Source of the DNA: Amyloporia xantha
Taxonomy: Eukaryota > Basidiomycota > Agaricomycetes > Polyporales > Adustoporiaceae
Direction: 5' to 3'
Assembly: GCA_036971615.1 (NCBI GenBank)
Contig: JAYKKR010000012.1
Span: forward strand, 62,001 to 126,000
Length of the DNA: 64,000 nt
Shown here: positions 1 through 8,800 of the stretch, in pieces
How positions within the stretch are numbered: the stretch's first letter is position 1
Layout of the letters: the number at the start of each line of letters is the position of its first letter
Made by a program: the position numbers and the translations under genes
Notes under the pieces: generated by a model
What the model was told of the DNA's origin: nothing
The model's input: the letters and a program-made list of their open reading frames with translations, nothing else
Databases searched by the model: none

Positions 1-1712
1 CAGCTTCTTCACTCCGATAATGTAGATCCGACACGCTCGCAGTGCCCGGAACAACCCAAACAGCTCCAGCTTAGCTTGCGAGTATCGGGATTCGCGTTCG
101 TTCCACGTTATGGACCCGAACCGGTTTGGCCTTCTCTTCCCGTCCTCCCCTTTCTGTAAGATCACGAACCCCACCCCGATCCACGACGAATCCACCGCCA
201 GAATTACCTCCCGTTCGGACCCATAGTCAATCGGGACGAGCGCGGGCGAGTTGATTACTGCGTCCTTCAGCTTCCGCATAGCGTCCTCCTGCGCCTCCTC
301 CCATACGAAGTCGGCTCCCTTCCGAAGCAGGTCGTTGAGTGGGCGCGCCATTTTTCCGAAGTCCTTTACGAACATCCGCACCAGCCCGCAGGTCCCCAAA
401 AATCCTCGCACGTTTGTTACCGTCTCGCACCGCGGCCAATCCTTGATCTTCTGCACTCGGGACTCCTCCGGGACCCTCCCCTTGTACGTGCATCGGTGCC
501 CTACCACCACCACCTCTGGAACGCACAAATACGCCTTCTTCCCCGAGAACGTCCCTCCCACGTTCCCGATCCGTTGCAACACCCGATTTACGTTCTGTAG
601 GTGTTCCCACACGAATCGCCTTATCCCTGGGTTCCCCTCGATTGTCTCATACCCCCCTTCCAGCTCGTACCGGGTCTTTGGCCCTTTAATTGGTACGTCG
701 TCGATGAACGGAACCGTGACATGCGGAATCTCGTCCTGCAGGATGAAGGTCACGTCCCCATGCATAATTTGCGCAGAATTGGTATACCCCATCGGAATCG
801 AGGTCAGCCGGAATGCCCCCAGCGGCGTCTGGAACGAGGTGATGTCCCGAGACCGGGCGTCCAGGGTCCGCTGGTCGAAAGCTACGTATAGGTCCAGGAT
901 CCCATAACATCCCCTTCCCCCAAAGGACTCCGCCAAATGTTCTACCAGTGGGGGAACCGCCGCGTCCTTGATAGCTACGCCGTTTAGGGGTTGTAGATCG
1001 TGCACCAACCGGAGGGACTTCCCGTCTTTCTTTACCACGCAGAACCACCTGGACCGGTACGACGAGTTCGAAGGCTCGTACACCCCCGAGGCGATCTTGT
1101 CCTTGATGATTTGTACGACCTGATCAAAGATTCCCGGCGGGATAGGGATGTTCTTCAGCACCCACGGAACGTGTTCCACCGTCGGGATCATGACCGGGTC
1201 GAAGTATTCGTCCGAGAACCTTCCCTTCTCCGTCTCGTCCCAGGCGAACACCCGCTCGTGCTGTCCCACTAAAAAGTCCACCAACTTCACTTCCTCCGGC
1301 CACAGGAATCCCCCTCCCCCTACGTCCAACGCCTTCCTCCGCTCGTCCGTATAACGCCCCTGCGGGTGGAACTCGGGCGGCCGACGAGGCAGTTCCGGTA
1401 GGTTCCTCAGGGGGTCCCCTGGCGCTCTTCGTACGATTCGAAATTCTTCAGGTAGCGTCGTCGCCACCGGCCTTACCTTGTTCACTACCTTCTTGTAGGC
1501 GTACGCATGTACCACCTCGTCTTCTTCTACCCAGAATCCTTCCTTCCCACTCCTTCCGCTCCCTTCCGGCACTACAAGCCCTCCCTCCCGCGTTAAGTGT
1601 ATCCTCTTCTTCCCTGCTCGCACCACCGGTGGTCGTTCGTTCATCTTGGGTTCGCGCGGCAAATACGAGGAAACAGAAATGCATTGAGACTGAATATCCT
1701 TGCCGATACATG
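1..1712 (-). pseudogene. Gypsy Pol: reverse transcriptase and RNase H-like region (open at left edge)
   Basis: One uninterrupted minus-strand frame (codons ending at positions 3n+1) runs from about 1712 to the edge. It starts with a linker (KKVVNKVRPV, LPEEFRIVRR), then LVDFLVGQHERVFAWDETEK. RT follows: RWFCVVKKDGKSLRLVHDLQ, the first catalytic Asp in LDLYVAFDQ, SIPMGYTNS, and the catalytic pair as FIDDVP in place of YxDD. The thumb region has VRGFLGTCGLVRMFVKDFGK. The RNase H-like domain has VILAVDSSWIGVGFVIL and RYSQAKLELFGLFRALR. The RT core itself is unbroken. It would copy element RNA into cDNA inside the particle. It is called a pseudogene because the protease upstream is out of frame. 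Confidence 0.88.
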
Positions 1713-1889
1713 ATATGTGCGAATTGTCCAGACGAGATGACGACACCCGGGTGCGATTACCCCTCTCTTCTTCCCCCCGCGCAGTGCTCCTCTCCGCCGA
1801 TTTGCCTGCTCTATCTATCGGGTCGGAAGGGGTATACAGAGAGTATAAACGTACGAGTGCGTCTCCGCGAGCGTTGCCCGCATCCTCGA

Positions 1890-2600
1890 CTATTGAAAAC
1901 CCGCCGCGGATGGCTTCCGTCGACCGTTCCGCGGTTTCGTCGCCACCATCACCCGCTCCCCTGTCTCCGGGTCCGTAAGAGTGATTTGTTGTTCGCCGGA
2001 GGGGAAGTCCCGTGTTTCGCAAGCGGTCAGAGCAAAGAAGGGCCGTCCCAGGAGGACTTCGAACGGCGCGTCGTCCAGCACCTGCAGCTGGAGGTACAGG
2101 TCAACGCTCCCGAACGTGAAACGTACGTTTTGCGCCTTCCCGACCGTTTTCACTTGGGCACTGTTGGCCGTCTCCATCGTAATGGCTTCGTCAGGCTTCA
2201 GGACGATCCCTGTCTTCTCCCAGATGTCCTTCCGCATGGCCACGATCTGCGCCCCGCCGTCGAGCACACACTCGCATGTGAACTTCCCTTCGATAACTGG
2301 TTCCACCGCTCGCAGCGCCAGGGAGTCGTGCCCGATACTCGCCCCTCCTTCCGTAACCTGGAAGGTTTCCTTCGCGTCCTCCCAATGGTCCTCGTCGTCG
2401 ACTTCTACCAGACCGGCGGTGGCTACCCGCGACGTCGTCACATCCCCCTTCACTTCCTTCCGCACCCCTGCCGAGATCGCCAGGACCTCCCCCACCGTCA
2501 TCTCCACCTTCGTCCCGTAGAGCTTCTTCGTCGCTTCCGCCACCGAGTACCGTTGTTCGATCTCTGTCTGGTACTTGTATTGCCCCGTGGTTCCTCCCGC
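1890..2600 (-). pseudogene. Gypsy retropepsin-like protease domain
   Basis: A minus-strand frame ending in TAG at 1890 holds KYQTEIEQRYSVAEATKK, a helical stretch and an aspartic-protease-like core: CVLDGGAQIVAMRKDIW, then FEVLLGRPFF. The usual D(S/T)G(A/S) motif reads DGGA, as is seen in some fungal gypsy proteases, so loss of activity is likely but not certain. The frame differs from both flanking Gag and RT frames. An in-frame TAA near 2620 closes it upstream. The cleanest reading is indels on both sides; a programmed shift at the Gag junction cannot be excluded. Confidence 0.75.
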
Positions 2601-4545
2601 CCCTTTCCTTCGCTTCCCTTAGCCTTTTCCTCGCTCGTCCGTGGTATGTTGGCCGCAGGTATCCCCAGCGGTTTCCCTCCTGGGCCCCGCAACGCCGCCC
2701 CGTCCGTGCCCCTGTCTTCTTCACTTCTTCGAACCGCACTTCCTTCTTCTTCGCCCGCGCCAACTCTGCTTGGAGAACCCGGACCCTTTCCGACGGATCT
2801 TCCTCATCCGACGAACCTTCGTCCCTCGTCTCCACCATGTTCACGCCCTCGTATATCTGGAAAAGGTTCGCGGCCAAGTGCGGAGGGGCCTGTCGCTCGT
2901 TCCCCGCGACTCGTACCAGTTGCCCAGGGTTCTGGGCGTGCCACGAGTCCACTCGATCCTTCATGTACTCTCCAGGCAGGCCGCGCGGAACGAACATGCT
3001 GTTCGGGAGCCGCACTTTCCCAGTCTCGTCCCGGTAGATCTTCCGGTCCAGGATATACTGGAGGATAATCCCGCAGTTCCGCATGAAGTGCTCCGGGTCC
3101 CCACAGAAGTTGCACAGGAAGTTGCCCGGCGCTCCTCCCGCTCCTTGCACGACCCCTCCCCCGGTCCGCGGCGCCCCTCCTGCTCCTCCGCTGCGTCCCG
3201 CCAAGAACGCCTGCATCATCTGTATCGTCTGGTTGAAGAGCGCCAAGTCCACGCCCTCCGTCTTTACCACCGCGGTCGCTGCTGGAGGCGCTGTCGTCCC
3301 ACTCGTCCCTGCTGTGTCTCTTCCGCCCCCTCCCACGGCTCCTCCTCCTACTCCCGGGAGGCACTTCTGCGCCACCTTGTGCATTACGTCCATCCCCCAC
3401 GGGTCGTCCGGGTCGTGGTCGGGTTCTGCGATCTCCGCCCTCCGGGTAATCGTCCGCAGTTCTTCCTCCCCAAACCCGCGCATGTACACTTCGTCCCTGT
3501 GCCGCGCCGCTATCTTGCTCTTCGATATTAGGAAGGCTGCGACCGGGGAATACTCTCGATAATATGCGGCCTCCTCCCCCCTCGTCCGCACCCCCTTGTC
3601 TCGTGCCGACTGTGCTATGCGATCGAGGTCTGCCGCGGTGTACCTCTTGTCTCCGTCCGCCCCTGGGTACAAGGCCTTCACCCCTCGCTTAAACACCAGA
3701 TACACCCGCCCAGTGGCCCCATCCGCCGTCTTCCACAGTTCCTCTTGTTCCACCGTTAGGTACTTCAGCGCGTACCGTATCTTCTCTTCTTCCGTCGTAA
3801 TCCCTGCTGCCGCGCACAGGTCCTCTAGGTCCTCGAAGTATCGCAGTAGATTGCGCGGTTCCCCGTCGAAGGTCGGCGCCGTCTTCGCCCCTCGTACGGG
3901 CATGGATGAAGTAGGCATGGCACGCGCGGGTACTGTAGCACTTGTCGATTGGGTAGGTGCAGGACGGGGCGAGCTCGCTCGTGATGGAGGGAGTGGTATG
4001 CTCGCGGGATCTACGTATGTCGACAGGATGGTAGGCTCGACGACCTCGCGTTTGACTTGTACTGAGGGTGGTGCCGAAATCGTTCGTCGGCGTGGACGTT
4101 CGGGAGGAACTGGAGATGAGCGGGTTGACGGGGTCACGGAAGATTCGGTGATTGATGAGATCGTGGATGTTTCTTCGGTACTCCTTCCTTCCACCGGTGG
4201 CTCGTGGTTTACTGGGGAATGGAGCGGAGGCGAAGGATGTTCGAGGGATACGGAGCGCGTGTTGCTTTGTGACCGGAAGGGAGGGATTCTGACGTCGAAA
4301 GGGTTATCCGAGTCTGAGTCGTCGAACGCGGCCGGTCGGAGGGGAAAGTGAGGAAGGTCGAGATCTAGTCGGGGGAGATAGGACTGTTCTGGGCTAAGAG
4401 AAGTTCTTGCTGTAGAGTACGGTCCGGCACGGCGATGGTGCGCGAACGAAGTCTTCGAACTATAAGATTCCCCCTCGCGGTGGGCTCCACTTGTAAGGCT
4501 TGGTGCTCCTCCCGCTGTGCGATAAGCACACCTGGAAGGAACAGA
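2560..4545 (-). pseudogene. Gypsy Gag polyprotein
   Basis: A long minus-strand frame. It opens with an acidic and Ser/Pro-rich N-terminal part (FDDSDSDNPFDVRIPPF; PVPPERPRRRTIS), then a capsid-like region: APTFDGEPRNLLRYFEDLED, RIRYALKYLTVEQEELW-type helices, FGEEELRTITRRAEIAEPD. A zinc knuckle follows, CNFCGDPEHFMRNC (CX2CX4HX4C). After it comes a linker typical of agaric gypsy elements (NSMFVPRGLPGEYMKDRVDS). Gag would assemble particles and bind RNA. No ATG is visible in frame before about residue 200, so the start is lost, spliced or lies in another frame. Reading past about 2560 is out-of-frame overlap with the protease. Confidence 0.82.
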
Positions 4546-5021
4546 TCAATGAGTCGAAGGGGAAGGGGAGTGAAGACGTTCGCAGCGTCTGGCACGGAGG
4601 ATGAGCAAGAGAGAAAAGAATTGATTGAGCTAGAGACTCGTAGGTATATGGGGGACGCTCTATGTGTGCTATCCCAGTCAAGTCGCAGTCGCAGTCCTAA
4701 GTACGCAGTAGATATCCCGAATCGCAGTAAAATGGGTCAAGCCGCTTGCTCGCCCTCTCGTAGAAGTAAAAACGCAGTGTAGCTCCGCTGAGCAAGAAAA
4801 CCCGGTCGCGTGAAAATCAAAGTCCCAGTCGCAGCTTGTACCAGATGGTAGATGCCCCTTCCGCCTCGTCCCCCTTCCTCATATATACCTCGTCCCGCGT
4901 GCGCTGCCACGTCACTCTTCCTCCCGCTTCCTCCCGCTACCTCCCGCTGCCTCCTCCGACTCTTCCCCTGACTTACTTATCCTCCTTCCGCGCGCTCTTC
5001 CCTCCCTTCGCCTCACTCGCC
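4546..5021. other. Intergenic: gypsy leader and promoter of the next gene
   Basis: No gene is supported. The left part should hold the gypsy leader and 5' LTR, but no TG...CA boundary or PBS could be fixed. A TATA-like stretch (TATATACC near 4881) and a C/T-rich run before the ATG at 5022 fit a basidiomycete promoter for the plus-strand gene. Confidence 0.4.
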
Positions 5022-5815
5022 ATGTCTGAGCCTGCCGAACCCACCGACCCCATCGGTTCCCTCCACGTCCGCCGCTACCTCCTCCTCGTTGACGTGCTTC
5101 GCGCTGAATGCGTTGTTGAGCCTTCATTCCGCCCTTCCGATCCGGCTGCTTGGCTTGCCTGGGCGCACGGAGTGCGCTGGCTGCTGGTTTGTCCACCTTC
5201 TCTTTTACTTCTCTTTCCTTCCCCTCACGTCCCGTCCCGCAGCGCCTTGCCTATGAGGCTCGAGCCCAAGCCATAGCCGCGGGGAACCTCACGCTCCCTC
5301 CGCTCACTGCCTTCGTCACCCTCCGCGAGCTCGTCCACTACATCGACTCGATCTTCCGCTCCTCCCTGAGCCATCGCGGTGCAGTCCCTTATCCTGGGAT
5401 CGCCTGGAGCCCCGACGAGGTCCGCTCTAATGCGCAGCGGGACGAAGCTGGCACTCCGCCTCCCCTCCCGTTGTACACGGAAGAGGCCTTCTGGACCCCT
5501 CCCCGCGTCACCGAGGAACGTACCGATGAGGCTTTGGAACGGCTCGAACTTATCGCCCGCCAGTTCTCGGACACTTTGGACCGTATGCGTCCCTATCCGC
5601 GGGCGTTCGAAGACTTAGAGCACTCGATCCGTGTCGCCGCTCATGCTCTGGGAGGAAGGGGAGGACGTCGGGAGGGAGGTCCCTCGCGGGCCCGTACCCC
5701 TGCGGAGGAGGATTTCCGTTACCACCGGGAGACTATTTATCGTCCCCGCGCCACCGCTCGTTCTCTGACGTCGGCGGGGAAGGGCCCGACGCTCCCATCG
5801 ACTTGTCGACCGTAG
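5022..5815 (+). CDS. Hypothetical protein, two exons
   Basis: I do not recognise this protein. It starts at ATG 5022 in good context (CGCCATGTC). A phase-0 intron is inferred at 5187-5242 (GTTTGT to CCGCAG, 56 bp) and joins two frames that are each open only on their own side. The product is about 246 aa. The N-terminus reads MSEPAEPTDPIGSLHVRRYL, then a hydrophobic stretch (LLLVDVL). The middle is Pro-rich with LPLYTEEAFWTPP, followed by an amphipathic helical segment (DEALERLELIARQFSDTLD) and a basic, Gly/Arg-rich tail. Codon use is GC-rich like its neighbours. It sits antisense to the gypsy Gag and ends one base from the stop of the next gene. It may be a host gene or an element-associated ORF. 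Confidence 0.5.
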
Positions 5816-5816
5816 A

Positions 5817-6874
5817 TTAGCGTTCCGTCCTGTAGTCGTTCCGTTCGAATGCCATGCTTGCTTCCGTCAAGCTCCCTTGTCCCGCGTGATCACCTCTCCT
5901 TCGTTCCGCTGTCTCGTCCTGCCCTACCGTCCGTTCATAGGGTAGCGCATACCCATTCCTTACATCGCGCAGACCCATCCCGTCCGGCGTCATTTCGTCT
6001 TCGAAATAAAGCGACGGATTCTGCGTGATATGGGTCCACGGCGCGCGGGCTTTTGCGCTGCCGGTCGCGGCCTCTGCGAAAACGTTAGAGACCGCGTGTG
6101 CGAGCGGAAATACGAGCTCACGAAAATGAATGTTCAGGAACTCGCGGAGCATGGCTTTCAAGTCGTCCAGCTTCTCGCGGCCTTCATCTGCCTTTGGCAC
6201 TGGAATCAGCGGAAGGCCTTCCGCATCCACGTCCATGGCTTCCCTTATTCGCACCTTCCTCATCGCTGCACTTTGTGACTGATCTGCTACCACTCCATCC
6301 AGGAACACATTGCGACTGTATAATCCGAATTGGGTTTGTGTGTCTTCATCCCAGTTAGGCATGTCTGTGAATGGGGGTGCCCCTTCTAAGTCTTTATTGT
6401 AATCGTGCCTGCTATGCATGTCAGTATTAAATTGTCGCGCCAAAGTACAACCTCACGTATCCACCAAGATTTCCTCAGGTCCCACTTGAACCGCGGAAAA
6501 CGCGACCATTCGTACACCGTAGTCACAATAGATTTGAGTCGTAAATGCTTTGAGGCGCTGCACCAGTTTCCTTTGAATGACTCTATACAACTTTTAGCTC
6601 GACGCGCGCGACCGAAACGGAGAGGCACATACTTCCGCGACGGCAAGCTTGCAGGCCGCTTGGCCTCAGACGGGGCATTCGCCCTCGCGATATATCCAGC
6701 TTGCTCATCTGCGCTGAGTGCCTTCCAAAGCCGAGCTTGCGCGGCTGGCCACGCGCCGATATTCTTGTTGCCTATACCGTCTCCATTCGTGATCTCCTTC
6801 GAAGCCGCCTTAACGAGTTCTCTGTTCTCAAGCCCGAATTGCTCAGGGCCTGATCTTTTCCGCCCCCATCTCAT
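5817..6874 (-). CDS. Hypothetical protein, four exons, TE-associated family suspected
   Basis: Inferred exons are 6874-6633, 6582-6457, 6411-6122 and 6073-5817, giving about 304 aa. The introns are canonical: 6632-6583 (GTATGT to TAG, CTAAA branch), 6456-6412 (GTGAGG to TAG, CTGAC branch) and 6121-6074 (GTGAGC to CAG, CTAAC branch). The last is 48 bp and in frame, so it hides as coding if unspliced. Visible segments are AAQARLWKALSADEQAGYIA (resembles the W...LS..E...Y helix of HMG-like or TE-associated agaric proteins), QIYCDYGVRMVAFSAV, a REKLDDLKAMLREFLNIHF helix and APWTHITQNPSLYFEDE. It resembles lineage-expanded agaric proteins of unknown function; I cannot name the family. A start at 6917 is possible only with another frame change. 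Confidence 0.6.
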
Positions 6875-7595
6875 TGGCTTCTTTCGCCCGCTGCCTCGAG
6901 CACCGTTGCGAAACCATGCCGAGAGTTGCTACCCTACTGTCAGCCTTCGTTGCACAGAGAATTGCAGCTAACATACACGTCGTAAGCCACCTTTGTCCTG
7001 CTTTGCAAGAGTCGCATGCTCTCCCTGTAATTTTATCAAGGTCGTGTCGATGATGTTTTTGCGCGCGTTCCTGTCCGCAGGCTTGAAAAGCTCGAGCTCA
7101 TCACCTAAAGAGCTGGTGTGGATGCCTTTAAGACTCATACTGTTCGTTTTATGGTTTGTCGCGTGAGCAGATGAGTGTTGGAATTTAGTGACAAGTTCCT
7201 GTTGTGGAATTGGACGCGCTTTGCCAGGCGCTCCTCAACTCACGAACCGCGACCAGTCCCAAAGCGGATTGCAGTTTCATGTCGACTGACCGCGACAGTC
7301 ACATCCAACGGCGGGGCCTAATATCATTGCGCTATGATTGGTCACCGAATCACTGAGTTCCGGACATCCGCGCCGGGTCCAATATGAGATCTAAACAGGG
7401 ATGTGGTCGTCATGAGGACATACATGCTGGAACCGCGTGGTCCCGATGTCCTAGTTGTTCTGCGAACTTGTATGTTGGGCGGGGACGCTACAAAGCTTGC
7501 GCGCGATATCACGCACTGAAGGAATTTGGGTGAGCGTCGAGAAACAACCGCGACCGGTGTCCTGATGGTCCGCGAGCAGTTCACAGTTAGCAAAC
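6875..7595. other. Divergent intergenic region
   Basis: It lies between the minus-strand gene starting at 6874 and the TET/JBP frame starting at 7596. I see no convincing coding exon, although short open frames exist on both strands. It could hold promoters for both genes. Sequence is locally CG-rich, with scattered CGCGACAG and CCGCGAC words. Confidence 0.35.
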
Positions 7596-8758
7596 ATGGA
7601 TTTGACGGACGAGCTTGCGGCTTTCATGCAAGTCATGTTCCGTAGAAGACTGCACCTGCTGAGACACGATGTCGGCGTGGCACCGCCACCTCCTGTGGCG
7701 TTGAATATTAGCACGTATCTCGTCGGCGAATGCAGCGCGATTGCCGACCAACTGGCGCGCGCATTCCTTCATCGTGGTTTCGTAACAATTCTGCTGCGGA
7801 GTGTAAATCTTTGCTCATGTCTGGCCAGTTCGAATCCCTTGGGATGTTGACAGATACTCAGATGCTTTAGGGTTGCAAGCGAACGGCCAGAACGCCAAGC
7901 TGGAAGACGCGTTGAAAGCGAAGTGGGCGCGCATACTTCCAGACAAGGTTATGTGTATTAACCAGCCGTCGATTCTGACCGACGCGCATGACCGCATCAT
8001 CGGTTGGTTCCTTCCCGGTTTATTATCACCGCAACGTCAGGTATTCACTTGGTAGACCTCTTGTGTGGAGACACTGCACTGACACATCGAGGTCAGAGTG
8101 AAATGGACATCGCGACAGGAGTTCTAACTCAGCAGCTCAGGCATAGTGGGCCGCGAGCAAATGCCAAGGGTTGGCGTCAGATGGGAAGTCTTTTCCGCGA
8201 CCCAGCCACATGTTCAATACCACCAGGATGTGTGAATATATCCCCGGCATGGTATCAGCAGGGTCATGTAGTGAGTTGATGTCTGCCAGGAGAAAATAAT
8301 GGAATAAACATTACTTGCAGGGGCCTCCGCATGCGCTCAATGCATCCGCGAGTCTGCAAGGCACCAACTTGGTGAGCGGGCGGCAATGGATGGCTGCGAT
8401 CGCGGAGACTTCCGCTATCCTATCTGCGGTCCTTGCAGTAGTTCATCCCGCATTATACGCGGCGGGTCGCGAAACCATGCGTAGATTGATGCAGGACCCA
8501 TCGTTGAGGGACAGCATGCAGGGATGGGCGACACCGTTCAACGCGGTCCAGATAATATCCAACCGCGAGACACCGCGCCACCGCGACAGCAACTCGAGGA
8601 AGCCGTGGTATGACCTCCTCGCGACATTCGGCTCCTACCGCGACCTCCATTTCGAGATGGACGGACCTGGACTGACAGTCCATTACCCACCGGGATCTGT
8701 GATTGCGCTATGTGGCAAGGTGCTGCGGCATGCTGTTCCGCCGTGTCAAGGGGATCGC
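7596..8758 (+). CDS. TET/JBP-type 2-oxoglutarate/Fe(II) dioxygenase domain (5' part of a predicted fusion gene)
   Basis: Fungal TET/JBP enzymes oxidise 5-methylcytosine in DNA using Fe(II) and 2-oxoglutarate. Inferred exons: 7596-7776 (least certain), 7829-8040, 8097-8270 and 8321-8758; the last three join in phase 0. Introns 8041-8096 and 8271-8320 are canonical. Family landmarks in order are LPDKVMCINQPSILTD, IIGWFLPGLLSPQ, PPGCVNISPAWYQQGH, the iron-binding HxD in NRETPRHRDSNS, WYDLLATFGSY, PPGSVIALCGK, the distal His in VLRHAV and the 2OG-contacting Arg in QGDR. Normal family members continue with a further strand (VCYAYYMR-like). Here only VCYA then TAG follows unless the GTATGT at 8759 is used as a splice donor. 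The exon 1 boundary and the start are tentative. Family assignment is from memory of conserved motifs. Confidence 0.75.
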
Positions 8759-8800
8759 GTATGTTATGCATAGTCCAACTTGTTGACTGTCATCCAACAG
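8759..8800 (+). other. Candidate junction intron joining the TET/JBP domain to the NLR body
   Basis: A 42-bp stretch runs from GTATGT to ATCCAACAG, with TTGACTG as a possible branch. The upstream exon ends on a complete Arg codon and the downstream exon starts on a complete Thr codon (ACA ACC AAG), so splicing keeps frame. Its 3' 33 or so bases match the 3' end of intron 1 of the second NLR (34924-34978). The 5' part is TET coding sequence whose Val-Cys codons happen to spell GTATGT. Without splicing, translation stops at TAG 8771. Confidence 0.6.

Larger units (their letters stand above)
1..4545 (-). mobile_element. Degenerate Ty3/gypsy LTR retrotransposon, 5' part, cut by the left window edge
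   Basis: Read on the minus strand the order is Gag, retropepsin-like domain, reverse transcriptase, then RNase H-like domain, which is Ty3/gypsy order. An integrase should lie beyond position 1. Gag and Pol share one frame, but the protease lies in another, so at least two frame breaks are present (near 2560-2640 and near 1890). The Gag frame is open from about 4545, with no convincing ATG before about 3920. I could not find the 5' LTR or primer-binding site to the right of 4545. Most likely a decayed copy. Confidence 0.85.

Noticed and set aside
2641..3531. Long plus-strand frames in 227-4351 (antisense to gypsy)
   Set aside because: Minus-strand Gag, protease and RT motifs are unambiguous; the plus-strand frames are GC-rich antisense openings.
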